Source: Carboxylicivirga caseinilyticus (lineage in GTDB: Bacteria; Bacteroidota; Bacteroidia; Bacteroidales; Marinilabiliaceae). From it: a stretch of DNA of 64,000 nucleotides. The stretch is from assembly GCA_025499705.1 (NCBI GenBank), contig JAFMVE010000032.1:1-64000 (forward strand), given 5' to 3'. The stretch's first letter is position 1. Each line of letters begins with the position of its first letter. Positions 43,356 to 51,019 of this stretch are shown here, in pieces. Position numbers and translations under genes: made by a program. The notes under the pieces were generated by a model, which saw nothing but the letters and a program-made list of their open reading frames with translations, did no database searches and was not told the origin of the DNA.

Positions 43356-43650
43356 GGGTAGCATTGATAATAATGGATTGTATAAATTCCGGATCATTGA
43401 ATTGAGCTATTAGTTTCTTAAGAAAAACCTTGCTCTTCTGATTCTTAATAAAACGTTCAACTCTGATTGCATCAGAAATATTGTTCGAGACTTCGAAGAA
43501 ACATTTTAACTCCCACGGTTGGTGTTTAGCTGTGTATTTTGATTTATCTCTATAAGAATTGTGCTCTAGAAGTCTCTTGTGTGGATCCGGAGAGTAGCCG
43601 ATATAATATCTATCAGATTTAAGAGAATATAGTATGTATATGAAGTACAT
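43351..43650 (-). CDS. GIY-YIG endonuclease (copy 2)
   Basis: A 99-residue paralogue of the gene at 42788-43087 (92 of 99 residues identical) with the same motifs: YIYILYS, YYIGYSPD, KRLLEHN and RVERFIKN. The seven changes are F15Y, T34R, N35D, N78K, I80L, T82A and Q87P, all conservative or in the tail, so both copies look functional. About 60 upstream bases and the downstream tRNA remnant are also shared, which shows that the duplicated unit is gene plus remnant (563-base period). Confidence 0.8.
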   Translation of the reverse strand: MYFIYILYSLKSDRYYIGYSPDPHKRLLEHNSYRDKSKYTAKHQPWELKCFFEVSNNISDAIRVERFIKNQKSKVFLKKLIAQFNDPEFIQSIIINATR

Positions 43651-43713
43651 AAAATTAAAGATACTTCAATTCTAGTATATTATATAGTATAAATGGTTTA
43701 GATATTATTAGAT

Positions 43714-43785
43714 TCTCAACTATCAGAATCTTCAGAAGAACTTATGACCTAAGAATTAATTTTGTTACTTCAGGACTAAACATGC
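43714..43785 (-). pseudogene. Decayed tRNA-Asn copy 4 (very worn)
   Basis: The order AGAAC-TTATGACCTAAG-AATTAA-TTTTGTTACTTCAGGAC-TAAAC (plus strand, 43735-43785) follows the other copies with many substitutions. It is the oldest copy by eye. Confidence 0.5.
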
Positions 43786-43827
43786 GATAAGACAAAAAAT
43801 GGTGTTTAAATTAGAAAGCTTCATAGC

Positions 43828-43904
43828 ACCTCAGGTTTCCGATTCATTGGGAGAAGCTACGACCTACGGATTAATCCCGAAACTTTGGGACCGCTCTAAC
43901 CAAC
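43828..43904 (-). pseudogene. Decayed tRNA-Asn copy 5
   Basis: Minus strand: GTTGGTTAGAGCGG, palindrome TCCCAAAGTTTCGGGA (43875-43890), TTAATCCGTAGG..., worn palindrome TCCCAATGAATCGGAA (43837-43852), ACCTGAGGTG. No 5' acceptor. Confidence 0.7.
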
Positions 43905-43919
43905 ATTATTGATATAAAA

Positions 43920-43949
43920 CAAAAAAGCCACCCAAAAATGGATGGCTTC
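43920..43949 (-). terminator. Terminator of tRNA-Asn
   Basis: AAGCCATCC and GGGTGGCTT on the minus strand with a following U-run (43925-43948). Confidence 0.8.
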
Positions 43950-43953
43950 TCAG

Positions 43954-44027
43954 CTCCCCAGGTAGGACTTGAACCTACGACCTACGGATTAACAGTCCGC
44001 CGCTCTAACCAACTGAGCTACTAGGGA
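43954..44027 (-). tRNA. tRNA-Asn (anticodon GTT), copy A
   Basis: Acceptor arms TCCCTAG / CTGGGGA, D arm GCTC-AGTTGGTTA-GAGC, anticodon stem GCGGA / TCCGT with loop CTGTTAA (anticodon GTT), T arm GTAGG-TTCAAGT-CCTAC, discriminator G. CCA not encoded. The sequence is the same as the copy at 44174-44247. Confidence 0.95.
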
Positions 44028-44049
44028 ATTTTTACCTTTTACTCTGGAT

Positions 44050-44131
44050 AGATGTCTAAGACTTGCGGATTAATCCCGATCGTTCGGGACCGCTCTAACC
44101 TCCCGATAGTTATCGGGATGAGTACCAGGGA
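44050..44131 (-). pseudogene. Decayed tRNA-Asn copy 6, with D-loop and anticodon-loop palindromes
   Basis: Minus strand: TCCCTGGTACTCA, an 18-base palindrome TCCCGATAACTATCGGGA (44101-44118), GGTTAGAGCGG, a 16-base palindrome TCCCGAACGATCGGGA (44074-44089), TTAATCCG. The first lies inside the D loop just before the GG, the second in the anticodon loop. The 3' half is eroded. It is the only copy that keeps the 5' acceptor strand, and it lies between the two intact genes. Confidence 0.75.
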
Positions 44132-44173
44132 ATCAAATATTTTTTATAAGAGCTTCGTCTAACTTTTATGAAG

Positions 44174-44247
44174 CTCCCCAGGTAGGACTTGAACCTACGA
44201 CCTACGGATTAACAGTCCGCCGCTCTAACCAACTGAGCTACTAGGGA
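44174..44247 (-). tRNA. tRNA-Asn (anticodon GTT), copy B
   Basis: Same cloverleaf as the gene at 43954-44027, with the same anticodon loop CTGTTAA and acceptor TCCCTAG / CTGGGGA. It has no recognisable terminator of the kind found after copy A. Both copies look functional. Confidence 0.95.
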
Positions 44248-44395
44248 ATTTTTTCATTTCAGTTTGTATCGCACAACCCGTGTGGCTGTGCTTTTCTCAA
44301 ATGCTGTGCAAAACTATAAGGAATCTTCAAAATATGCAATATCTTTGTGAAAATTTTTGAATTAAAAATATCGAAAAAATAATAATGATTTAATT

Positions 44396-45376
44396 ATGAG
44401 TAGTGTACTGGGATTAGGAAATGCATTAGTAGACGTGTTGGCAAGGCTGGAAAGCGATTCTTTGTTGGAAAAACTGAGCTTACCGAAAGGAAGTATGCAG
44501 TTGGTAGATAGCGAAGCTGCCAATAAAGTGATGGAAGCAACCGCTCATTTAAAGAAGAATCTGGCCAGTGGAGGTTCTGCTGCCAATACCATCCATGGCC
44601 TAGCTAATTTAGGGGTAAAAACCGGTTTTATTGGCAAGATTGGAAAGGATGAGTTAGGACAGGTTTTCAGAAACGACATGTCAAGTAATAACATTACACC
44701 TCATTTAAGCGAAAGTGAAGCAGAGTCGGGTAGAGCCATTGCTTTGATCAGTCCTGATTCGGAGCGTACTTTTGCAACCTGTTTAGGTGCAGCCATTGAG
44801 TTATCTGCCGATGATTTATTGGAGCATTTGTTTGAAGGCTACACTTATTTTCATGTTGAAGGGTACCTGGTTCAGAATAAATCTTTGATTGAGAAAGCCT
44901 ACCAGATTGCAAAAACCAAAGGCCTTAAAACCAGTATCGACTTAGCCAGCTTTAATGTAGTGGAAGATAACCTAGAGTTTTTGAAGAATCTGGTTGAGAA
45001 TTATGTTGATATCATTTTTGCCAACGAAGAAGAAGCTAAAGCCTATACCGGTAAAGAAGGTGAAGAAGCCTTAAATGAATTAGCAAAGGGAACAGAAGTA
45101 GCTGTTTTAAAACTGGGTAAAGAAGGATCGCTGATAAAGCGTTTTGATGAAGTAGTTAAAGTAGGTATCATTCCGGTAAAAAGCATTGATACTACCGGAG
45201 CTGGTGATTTGTATGCTGCAGGCTTCTTGTACGGATTAATTCAAAATCTTGATTTGGCCAAATGTGGAAATATTGGTTCTATTCTTTCGGGTCATGTAAT
45301 TGAAGTGATTGGTCCTAAAATGACAGAAGATACCTGGAAGGAGATTCACGGGAAGATTAAGGAAATCCTTAATTAA
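44396..45376 (+). CDS. PfkB-family sugar/nucleoside kinase (adenosine kinase-like)
   Basis: A 326-residue ribokinase-fold enzyme: substrate-binding GGSAANTIHGLANLG (about 60-74) and the second signature DTTGAGDLYAAGFL (about 264-277), with the catalytic aspartate in GAGD. The sequence is closest to adenosine kinase or fructokinase-like members of Bacteroidota; the substrate is not proven. Cytoplasmic. Followed by kbl after 102 bases. Confidence 0.85.
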   Translation: MSSVLGLGNALVDVLARLESDSLLEKLSLPKGSMQLVDSEAANKVMEATAHLKKNLASGGSAANTIHGLANLGVKTGFIGKIGKDELGQVFRNDMSSNNITPHLSESEAESGRAIALISPDSERTFATCLGAAIELSADDLLEHLFEGYTYFHVEGYLVQNKSLIEKAYQIAKTKGLKTSIDLASFNVVEDNLEFLKNLVENYVDIIFANEEEAKAYTGKEGEEALNELAKGTEVAVLKLGKEGSLIKRFDEVVKVGIIPVKSIDTTGAGDLYAAGFLYGLIQNLDLAKCGNIGSILSGHVIEVIGPKMTEDTWKEIHGKIKEILN

Positions 45377-45478
45377 TAAGGGTTGAATAGTATGCTTAAT
45401 ATCATATTTCTTTAGTTTCAGTACTGTTACATTTGAAAAAGATTATAAACTAACTCAACCAGCAAAAAACATTAAGCT

Positions 45479-46666
45479 ATGTACGGTAAGTTTCAGGATT
45501 TTTTGAAGAATGAAATAGAAGGCATTAAAGAATCAGGCCTTTATAAAAACGAACGAATTATTACCTCACCTCAGGGTGCCGAAATTCAGGTAGGTGGTAA
45601 GACTGTTTTGAACTTTTGTGCCAACAACTATTTAGGATTGTCATCTCACCCAAGAGTTGTAGAAGCAGGTCAAAAAGCTATGGATACCCATGGATATGGT
45701 TTGTCATCAGTTCGTTTTATTTGTGGCACACAGGATATTCATAAAGAACTGGAAGCTAAGATTGCTGAATTTCTGGGTACTGAGGACACAATTTTATATG
45801 CCGCTTGTTTTGACGCGAATGGTGGCGTTTTTGAACCCTTATTCACAGATGAGGATGCCATTATTTCTGATGCATTGAATCATGCATCCATCATCGATGG
45901 AGTTCGTTTGTGTAAGGCAGCCCGTTATCGATATGCACACGCTGACATGGCAGATCTGGAAGAACAACTGAAAAAAGCTCAGGCACAACGATTCCGTATT
46001 ATTGTTACTGATGGTGTTTTCTCAATGGATGGCGATATTGCCAAATTGGATCAGATCTGTGATCTTGCAGATAAATATGATGCTTTGGTAATGGTGGATG
46101 ATTGTCATGCAGCCGGATTTATTGGAAAAACAGGTCGTGGCACGCATGAATATAACAATGTTATGGGAAGAGTGGATATCATTACAGGTACCTTAGGAAA
46201 AGCTTTAGGTGGAGCCCTGGGAGGATACACAACCGGTCGCAAGGAAATTATTGACATGTTGCGTCAGCGCTCACGTCCTTATTTGTTTTCTAACTCTTTG
46301 GCACCATCAATTATTGGAGCTTCATTAGAAGTATTTAAAATGTTGACTGAGTCAACAGCTCTTCGCGATAAGGTGATGGATAATGCTGAATATTTCAGAG
46401 CTAAATTAACTGAGGCAGGTTTTGATTTAAAACCGAGTAAATCTGCTATTGCAGCATTGATGTTATACGATGCCAAATTATCGCAGGAATTTGCTGCCCG
46501 TTTACTGGAAGAAGGAATTTACGTTATCGGGTTCTATTATCCGGTGGTTCCTAAAGGTCAGGCACGTATTCGTATTCAGCTGTCGGCTGCTCACGAACGT
46601 CATCATCTGGATCATGCCATTGAGGCCTTTGTAAAGATCGGAAAAGAGCTAAAAGTGATTGAATAG
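45479..46666 (+). CDS. kbl: Glycine C-acetyltransferase (2-amino-3-ketobutyrate CoA ligase)
   Basis: A 395-residue PLP enzyme of the alpha-oxoamine synthase family. The N terminus ([19 protein letters not shown]) and [13 protein letters not shown] are typical of Kbl. The PLP lysine lies in [13 protein letters not shown] (about 243), with histidine in NHASIIDG. With threonine dehydrogenase, Kbl splits threonine into glycine and acetyl-CoA; no tdh gene is in the window. A related serine palmitoyltransferase is possible but the N terminus favours Kbl. Confidence 0.88.
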   Translation: MYGKFQDFLKNEIEGIKESGLYKNERIITSPQGAEIQVGGKTVLNFCANNYLGLSSHPRVVEAGQKAMDTHGYGLSSVRFICGTQDIHKELEAKIAEFLGTEDTILYAACFDANGGVFEPLFTDEDAIISDALNHASIIDGVRLCKAARYRYAHADMADLEEQLKKAQAQRFRIIVTDGVFSMDGDIAKLDQICDLADKYDALVMVDDCHAAGFIGKTGRGTHEYNNVMGRVDIITGTLGKALGGALGGYTTGRKEIIDMLRQRSRPYLFSNSLAPSIIGASLEVFKMLTESTALRDKVMDNAEYFRAKLTEAGFDLKPSKSAIAALMLYDAKLSQEFAARLLEEGIYVIGFYYPVVPKGQARIRIQLSAAHERHHLDHAIEAFVKIGKELKVIE

Positions 46667-46687
46667 ATATTTTTCAATTGATATAGT

Positions 46688-46715
46688 ACCCCGTTGAAAA
46701 GCAGCGGGGTTTTTT
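46688..46715 (+). terminator. Terminator of kbl
   Basis: ACCCCG (46688-46693) and CGGGGT (46705-46710) with a following run of T. Confidence 0.75.
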
Positions 46716-46754
46716 ATTGCTTTATTCATTGATGGCTGAATGAGAATAATCTTA

Positions 46755-46762
46755 TATTTTTG
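46755..46762 (+). promoter_or_regulatory. -7 box abutting the beta-barrel gene start
   Basis: TATTTTTG fits TAnnTTTG; a TTG lies 23 bases upstream. The ATG follows 4 bases later. Confidence 0.4.
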
Positions 46763-46766
46763 AAAT

Positions 46767-47435
46767 ATGAAAAAGCTATCTGTCGTTTATTTTCTGATAT
46801 GTCTTTGCACCATAGTAGATCAGTCGGTTTTGGCCCAGCAAAAAGATGTTTTTATGGGTGGAAGAATTGGACTTACATTACCCACAAACATTTCTAAACC
46901 CAAGGATTTAAATTATGGATTTAAGGATATGTCAAGAGCCGGTATACAGGTTGCATATTTTGGCAGGTGGTTTTATATGGAAAACCTAAGCCTGGGATGG
47001 GATCTGGGATATCAGTATCAATCAACAGCTGATGATTACTGGAATGTTTCCAATTGGGGAGAGGTGAATGGCAGTTATCAAACCATTCAATTGCTGGCCG
47101 AAGGAAATATCTACTTTGATTCCGATGAAGTAAGACCATACGCAGGAGTTGCTTTTGGAGCTTTTGCTTTATTAAACAGACGTACATATAGCTCCAACAA
47201 TGAAGTGGCTGCTTCATCAGAAACATATAAGTACCAAAAAGTAATGCCCGGGTTAGCTCCCCAGGCAGGTATACTTTTTGATTTAGGCGGTAATGTTCTT
47301 TTAGATATTCATACACGGTTGGTTTTTATGCCCAATCTGAAAGATGAGTATGTAACCATTGACGGTTCTGAAATATCAACCAATCCTCACGGAGCTCAAA
47401 ACCATTTGAGCCTGAGTATCGGGTTATTATTTTAA
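46767..47435 (+). CDS. Outer-membrane beta-barrel protein
   Basis: A 222-residue protein with a signal peptide (1-23, ending VLAQ) and eight or so amphipathic strands ([46 protein letters not shown]), ending in LSLSIGLLF with the C-terminal phenylalanine. It fits the OmpA-like or 'porin family' small barrels of Bacteroidota. No channel function is implied. Its stop overlaps the chemoreceptor's stop by 4 bases. Confidence 0.7.
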   Translation: MKKLSVVYFLICLCTIVDQSVLAQQKDVFMGGRIGLTLPTNISKPKDLNYGFKDMSRAGIQVAYFGRWFYMENLSLGWDLGYQYQSTADDYWNVSNWGEVNGSYQTIQLLAEGNIYFDSDEVRPYAGVAFGAFALLNRRTYSSNNEVAASSETYKYQKVMPGLAPQAGILFDLGGNVLLDIHTRLVFMPNLKDEYVTIDGSEISTNPHGAQNHLSLSIGLLF

Positions 47436-48562
47436 TGTTTTATTTTAAAGAAACCCAGTTTTCTAATCAATTCAGCTGCCTGATCTGCCAGTTGATTAGA
47501 GGTTGAGCTCATCTCCTCCGAAATAGCAGCATTACTCTGCGTTGTAACATTGATATTCTGTATGGCGGAGTTAATCTGACTGGCTCCAATATTCTGCTCG
47601 CTACTGGATGTGGTTATTTCATTAATAAGATTGGCATTTTTCTCAATCAATGGCAAGGTACTTTGTAATTTCTGCATGGCTTCTTCTGCCACTACATTAC
47701 CATTGCCTGCCAGCTCCAAGATGTCCTTGGCAGCTGTTTTACTTCGTTCAGCTAATTTGCGTACCTCACCGGCAACCACCGCAAAACCCTTGCCTTCCTC
47801 ACCTGCGCGTGCAGCTTCCACCGCTGCATTTAAGGCCAGTAAATTGGTTTGTACCGCAATCTCATCAATAATATTAATCTTCTCGCTGATTAGCTGCATT
47901 GCATTCAAAGCTTTTTGTGTTTTATCAAAGCTTTCCAAAACAGCTTCATTGGTTTGATTGGAATTAACCATGGTGTCAGCAGCATTTTTAGCATTGGCTT
48001 CAATATTGGCAGCCATTTCTTCCATGGAAGAAGAAACCTCTTCAACTCCTGAAGCTTGTTGGCTTGCTCCTGAAGAAAGATCGGTTGCTGTACTATTAAT
48101 GGTTTCGCTCATTTTACTAACCTCATTGGCTGAAATCTCTACAGCGATAATGGCATCACTTAATTGCTTCTGTAATACATCAAGCGAATTATGAATATCC
48201 AGTATTTCACCCTTTAGAGTACCTTTAAACTCGCTGGTTTGACTTGAAATATAGCCATCAGATAAATGATTGAGTTTGGCAACGATTTCAAGCAATGGCT
48301 TACGAACCTGCTTGTAAACAATAGATTGTAGTACGATGGTTGTTCCAATTCCTACTACCATGGCAACCCAATACGTGTAATGATCCGGATAGTCGTGCAG
48401 TAAACGACTGTTAATTACCGTTATAAATACGTTTAATATCCATAACGCACCAATACGGAAAAAAATACTATTCTTAAAAAGTAGTTTTAATAAAAAATAG
48501 CCCATTACAAAGGCTACAAAGCCTAAAAAGGCTATTCTCCCCCAAACAGATAAAAAAATCAT
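47432..48562 (-). CDS. Methyl-accepting chemotaxis protein without a periplasmic sensor
   Basis: A receptor of 376 residues from the ATG at 48562. The N terminus has four hydrophobic helices with almost no loops ([20 protein letters not shown] and following) and no Cache or 4HB domain. A HAMP-like linker and the signalling domain follow with the tip region [20 protein letters not shown] longer reading from 48631 adds 23 residues ([20 protein letters not shown]...) that look non-coding. It may sense membrane or energy state; this is inference. Convergent with the beta-barrel gene. Confidence 0.75.
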   Translation of the reverse strand: MIFLSVWGRIAFLGFVAFVMGYFLLKLLFKNSIFFRIGALWILNVFITVINSRLLHDYPDHYTYWVAMVVGIGTTIVLQSIVYKQVRKPLLEIVAKLNHLSDGYISSQTSEFKGTLKGEILDIHNSLDVLQKQLSDAIIAVEISANEVSKMSETINSTATDLSSGASQQASGVEEVSSSMEEMAANIEANAKNAADTMVNSNQTNEAVLESFDKTQKALNAMQLISEKINIIDEIAVQTNLLALNAAVEAARAGEEGKGFAVVAGEVRKLAERSKTAAKDILELAGNGNVVAEEAMQKLQSTLPLIEKNANLINEITTSSSEQNIGASQINSAIQNINVTTQSNAAISEEMSSTSNQLADQAAELIRKLGFFKIKH

Positions 48563-48679
48563 ACAATTATATCTCAGTTCAACATTGACAGTAATTATAC
48601 ATTTCCCCCGATGATAATGTATAATAGACACATAGAATACGAATTAATTCGTAACATGTTACAACTAAGTTATAAAGAA

Positions 48680-48708
48680 AGACGTCTGACCAATTGGAAC
48701 AGACGTCT
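48680..48708. terminator. Bidirectional terminator beside the Cys-rich peptide gene
   Basis: AGACGTCTG (48680-48688) and CAGACGTCT (48700-48708) pair over 9 bases with an 11-base loop, with T-runs on both sides. Confidence 0.8.
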
Positions 48709-48732
48709 TTTAAGTTATTTTAGGGAAAATTA

Positions 48733-48945
48733 CTATCCTTTTTTCTCCTCTTTCTTTTTATCGCAAGATTTTTTCTCACTGCATTCTTTTTTGCAGCATT
48801 CTTTCTTGGTTTCTTTAGTACATGCTTTCTTTTCTTCCTTCTTCTCTGTTTTTACAGGTTCTTGTGGAGAAACTTCTGCCATAACAGGTGAAGCAATTGC
48901 TAAAGTAAAAAGTACTAAAAACGAAAATGCCAATGTCTTTTTCAT
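48733..48945 (-). CDS. Secreted Cys- and Lys-rich small protein
   Basis: A 70-residue protein with a signal peptide (1-23, ending VMAE) and a mature part of about 47 residues dominated by lysine and glutamate with five cysteines (C42, C50, C51, C55, C61; KECCKKECSEKKSCDKKK). Two cysteines are adjacent. This looks like a periplasmic metal-binding or redox-buffering peptide; the role is inferred only from composition. It lies back to back with the sensor kinase at 49115, whose periplasmic part is also Cys-rich. Confidence 0.6.
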   Translation of the reverse strand: MKKTLAFSFLVLFTLAIASPVMAEVSPQEPVKTEKKEEKKACTKETKKECCKKECSEKKSCDKKKEEKKG

Positions 48946-49085
48946 AATGATATTAATTAAATGATTAATAAAGTTTCTTAATTTGATGAATCAAAACTAG
49001 GATCCTTTGAACCAAAAATAGGTTATCCCGATGTTAATCGTTGTTAACGCGTTGTTAAAATCGGACAAGGATATCTTTTAATAGG

Positions 49086-49093
49086 TAATTTTG
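49086..49093 (+). promoter_or_regulatory. -7 box of the two-component system
   Basis: TAATTTTG fits TAnnTTTG; the ATG at 49115 follows after a 21-base leader. The divergent Cys-rich peptide gene starts 140 bases upstream. Confidence 0.4.
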
Positions 49094-49114
49094 AAGAGTA
49101 GTTTGTAAAAGTAA

Positions 49115-50347
49115 ATGAAAAAAGAAAAGAGTAATACCTGGCTTTCCATTATAACCTTTGTGGCCTTGGCTGTTTTACTTGCCATTCAGGTTGTTTATTT
49201 GTTAAAGGCAGCTCGCATGGCTGAGCAGAATTTTAACCACAGGGTAGTAATGGCTTTAAAAGATTCGAAAGATGAACTGGCCCGACGGATCTGTCCTGAG
49301 ATGGATAATTTTTTGTGCGGTAAAGATTGTCCGAGAGCAACGGAGAAGAAGCGAAAGACAGAGGTTGACAGCATTATAAGAGCCAACTTATGTATGTATC
49401 ATCTGCCATTGGAGTTTACTTTTGTATTGAGTGATAGTATTGGTGTTGAAAATTCAAACAAGATGTTTGGCGCTAAATTCTATCAACAATCATTGAATGG
49501 ATTGCTGCAGGAGCAGGGAATAGGTATTCAGATTCAATTCCCGAACCGTACCCGGTTTATTCTTAATCAAATGAAGGGGCTATTTATTGTTTCTGTTATC
49601 GCAATCGGGTTTCTGGTATGGTCGTACATCATTCTTTTACGAATGATCAGACGAGAGAAGATGCAGATGGCTCAGACGCGTGAGTTTGTAAATAACATGT
49701 TGCATGAGTTTCAAACTCCTTTGGCTAATATCAGATTAGCTACCAACCTTATCAGAAAGAAAAAAGGTGATCAGGAAAAGACCGATGAATATACCGGTGT
49801 TATTCTGAACGAATATGACCGAATGCAGTCACATGTGAACGAAATACTCAATATCTCATGCGATTCACCTGAGAAATGTAAAAAGAACAGGGTTGATATG
49901 AATGCCGTGCTGAAAGAAGTAGCCGATAGTTATCAGTATCGTATTCAGGAATTGAATGGCCAACTGGAACTTGACCTGAAGGCTGAATTTGCAGAGATTG
50001 ATACCAATAATGGCAGACTTTCTCAGGTTATTTCCAATTTGCTTGATAATGCTTTGAAATATGTTGATAAAGAACCTTTGATTAAAGTGTCGAGTTGGTC
50101 GAAAGACAAGGAGCTGATTTTCTCGATTGAGGACAATGGTATTGGAATTGCCAAGAAAGATCAACCTTTTATATTTGATCAGTATTTTCGTGTTGGAACA
50201 GGTGATGTGCATAATGTTAAGGGTTTTGGGCTGGGACTTAACTTCGTTAAAAAGGTGATTGAGGAACACAATGGAAAGATAAAACTGGAAAGTATAGTAG
50301 GTAAAGGCACAAAATTTATAATTATACTACCTTTAGCAAATGGCTAG
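49115..50347 (+). CDS. Sensor histidine kinase with Cys-rich periplasmic domain
   Basis: A 410-residue kinase: helix 1 (8-30), periplasmic domain (31-148) with cysteines C60, C68, C72 and C93 in a CPEMDNFLCGKDCP cluster, helix 2 (150-171), then HisKA with the variant H box LHEFQTPLANI (about 197-207) and HATPase_c (LDNALKYV, EDNGIGI, GFGLGLNFV). The clustered cysteines could bind metal or report disulfide state. The stop overlaps the response regulator start by 8 bases, so they are one operon. Confidence 0.85.
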   Translation: MKKEKSNTWLSIITFVALAVLLAIQVVYLLKAARMAEQNFNHRVVMALKDSKDELARRICPEMDNFLCGKDCPRATEKKRKTEVDSIIRANLCMYHLPLEFTFVLSDSIGVENSNKMFGAKFYQQSLNGLLQEQGIGIQIQFPNRTRFILNQMKGLFIVSVIAIGFLVWSYIILLRMIRREKMQMAQTREFVNNMLHEFQTPLANIRLATNLIRKKKGDQEKTDEYTGVILNEYDRMQSHVNEILNISCDSPEKCKKNRVDMNAVLKEVADSYQYRIQELNGQLELDLKAEFAEIDTNNGRLSQVISNLLDNALKYVDKEPLIKVSSWSKDKELIFSIEDNGIGIAKKDQPFIFDQYFRVGTGDVHNVKGFGLGLNFVKKVIEEHNGKIKLESIVGKGTKFIIILPLANG

Positions 50348-51017
50348 AATACTACTTGTTGAGGATGATACAAGCATGGGTTTTTTGCTTGTTGATTTTT
50401 TAGAGACTAACGGCTTTGATGTAAAGTTATACAAAGATGGCATCAAAGGACTGGAGGCTTTTAAGAACCATTCTTTTGATTTCTGCATTTTAGATGTTAT
50501 GCTTCCGGGTATGGATGGTTTTTCCATTGCCGAAAATATTCGACAGGTTGATAAACGAATACCCATTATCTTCTTAACGGCCCGTTCGATGAAAGAAGAT
50601 AAGATTAAAGGTTTTAATCTGGGAGTAGATGATTACGTTACCAAACCTTTTGATGAAGATGAACTTTTGTTGCGTATTAAGGCCATTTTAAACCGTCTTC
50701 AACTGCAGGAGGAAGATCAGGAAACTGAATTCACTATCGGACAGTATACTTTTGATTCATCAAACCAGATGCTGACATTAGGGGATGACTCTAAACGTCT
50801 CACCCAAAAAGAAAGCGATGTTTTGAAGATGCTTTGTAAATCGATGAATAACATTGTTCGTCGCGAAGATATTTTGGTTGCTATCTGGGGCGAAAATGAT
50901 TATTTCCACGGACGTAGTCTGGATGTGTTTATTGCTAAACTGCGTAAATACCTTAAGGATGATACCTCAGTAAACATCGAAAATGTGCCCAAAGTGGGAT
51001 TTGTGCTTAATACCTGA
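50340..51017 (+). CDS. OmpR/PhoB-family response regulator
   Basis: A 225-residue regulator: receiver domain (1-118; DD in VEDDTSMG, phospho-acceptor in ILDVMLPGMDG, lysine in VTKPFDEDE) and a winged-helix DNA-binding domain (125-225; LTQKESDVLKMLC and the recognition helix RSLDVFIAKLRKYL). The partner is the Cys-rich sensor, since the reading frames overlap by 8 bases. Its likely target is the Cys-rich peptide gene beside it, which is inference. Confidence 0.92.
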   Translation: MARILLVEDDTSMGFLLVDFLETNGFDVKLYKDGIKGLEAFKNHSFDFCILDVMLPGMDGFSIAENIRQVDKRIPIIFLTARSMKEDKIKGFNLGVDDYVTKPFDEDELLLRIKAILNRLQLQEEDQETEFTIGQYTFDSSNQMLTLGDDSKRLTQKESDVLKMLCKSMNNIVRREDILVAIWGENDYFHGRSLDVFIAKLRKYLKDDTSVNIENVPKVGFVLNT

Positions 51018-51019
51018 TA

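Noticed and set aside
48563-48631. Longer N terminus for the second chemoreceptor
   Set aside because: The added residues lack any helix or signal character; the first membrane helix begins just after the ATG at 48562.
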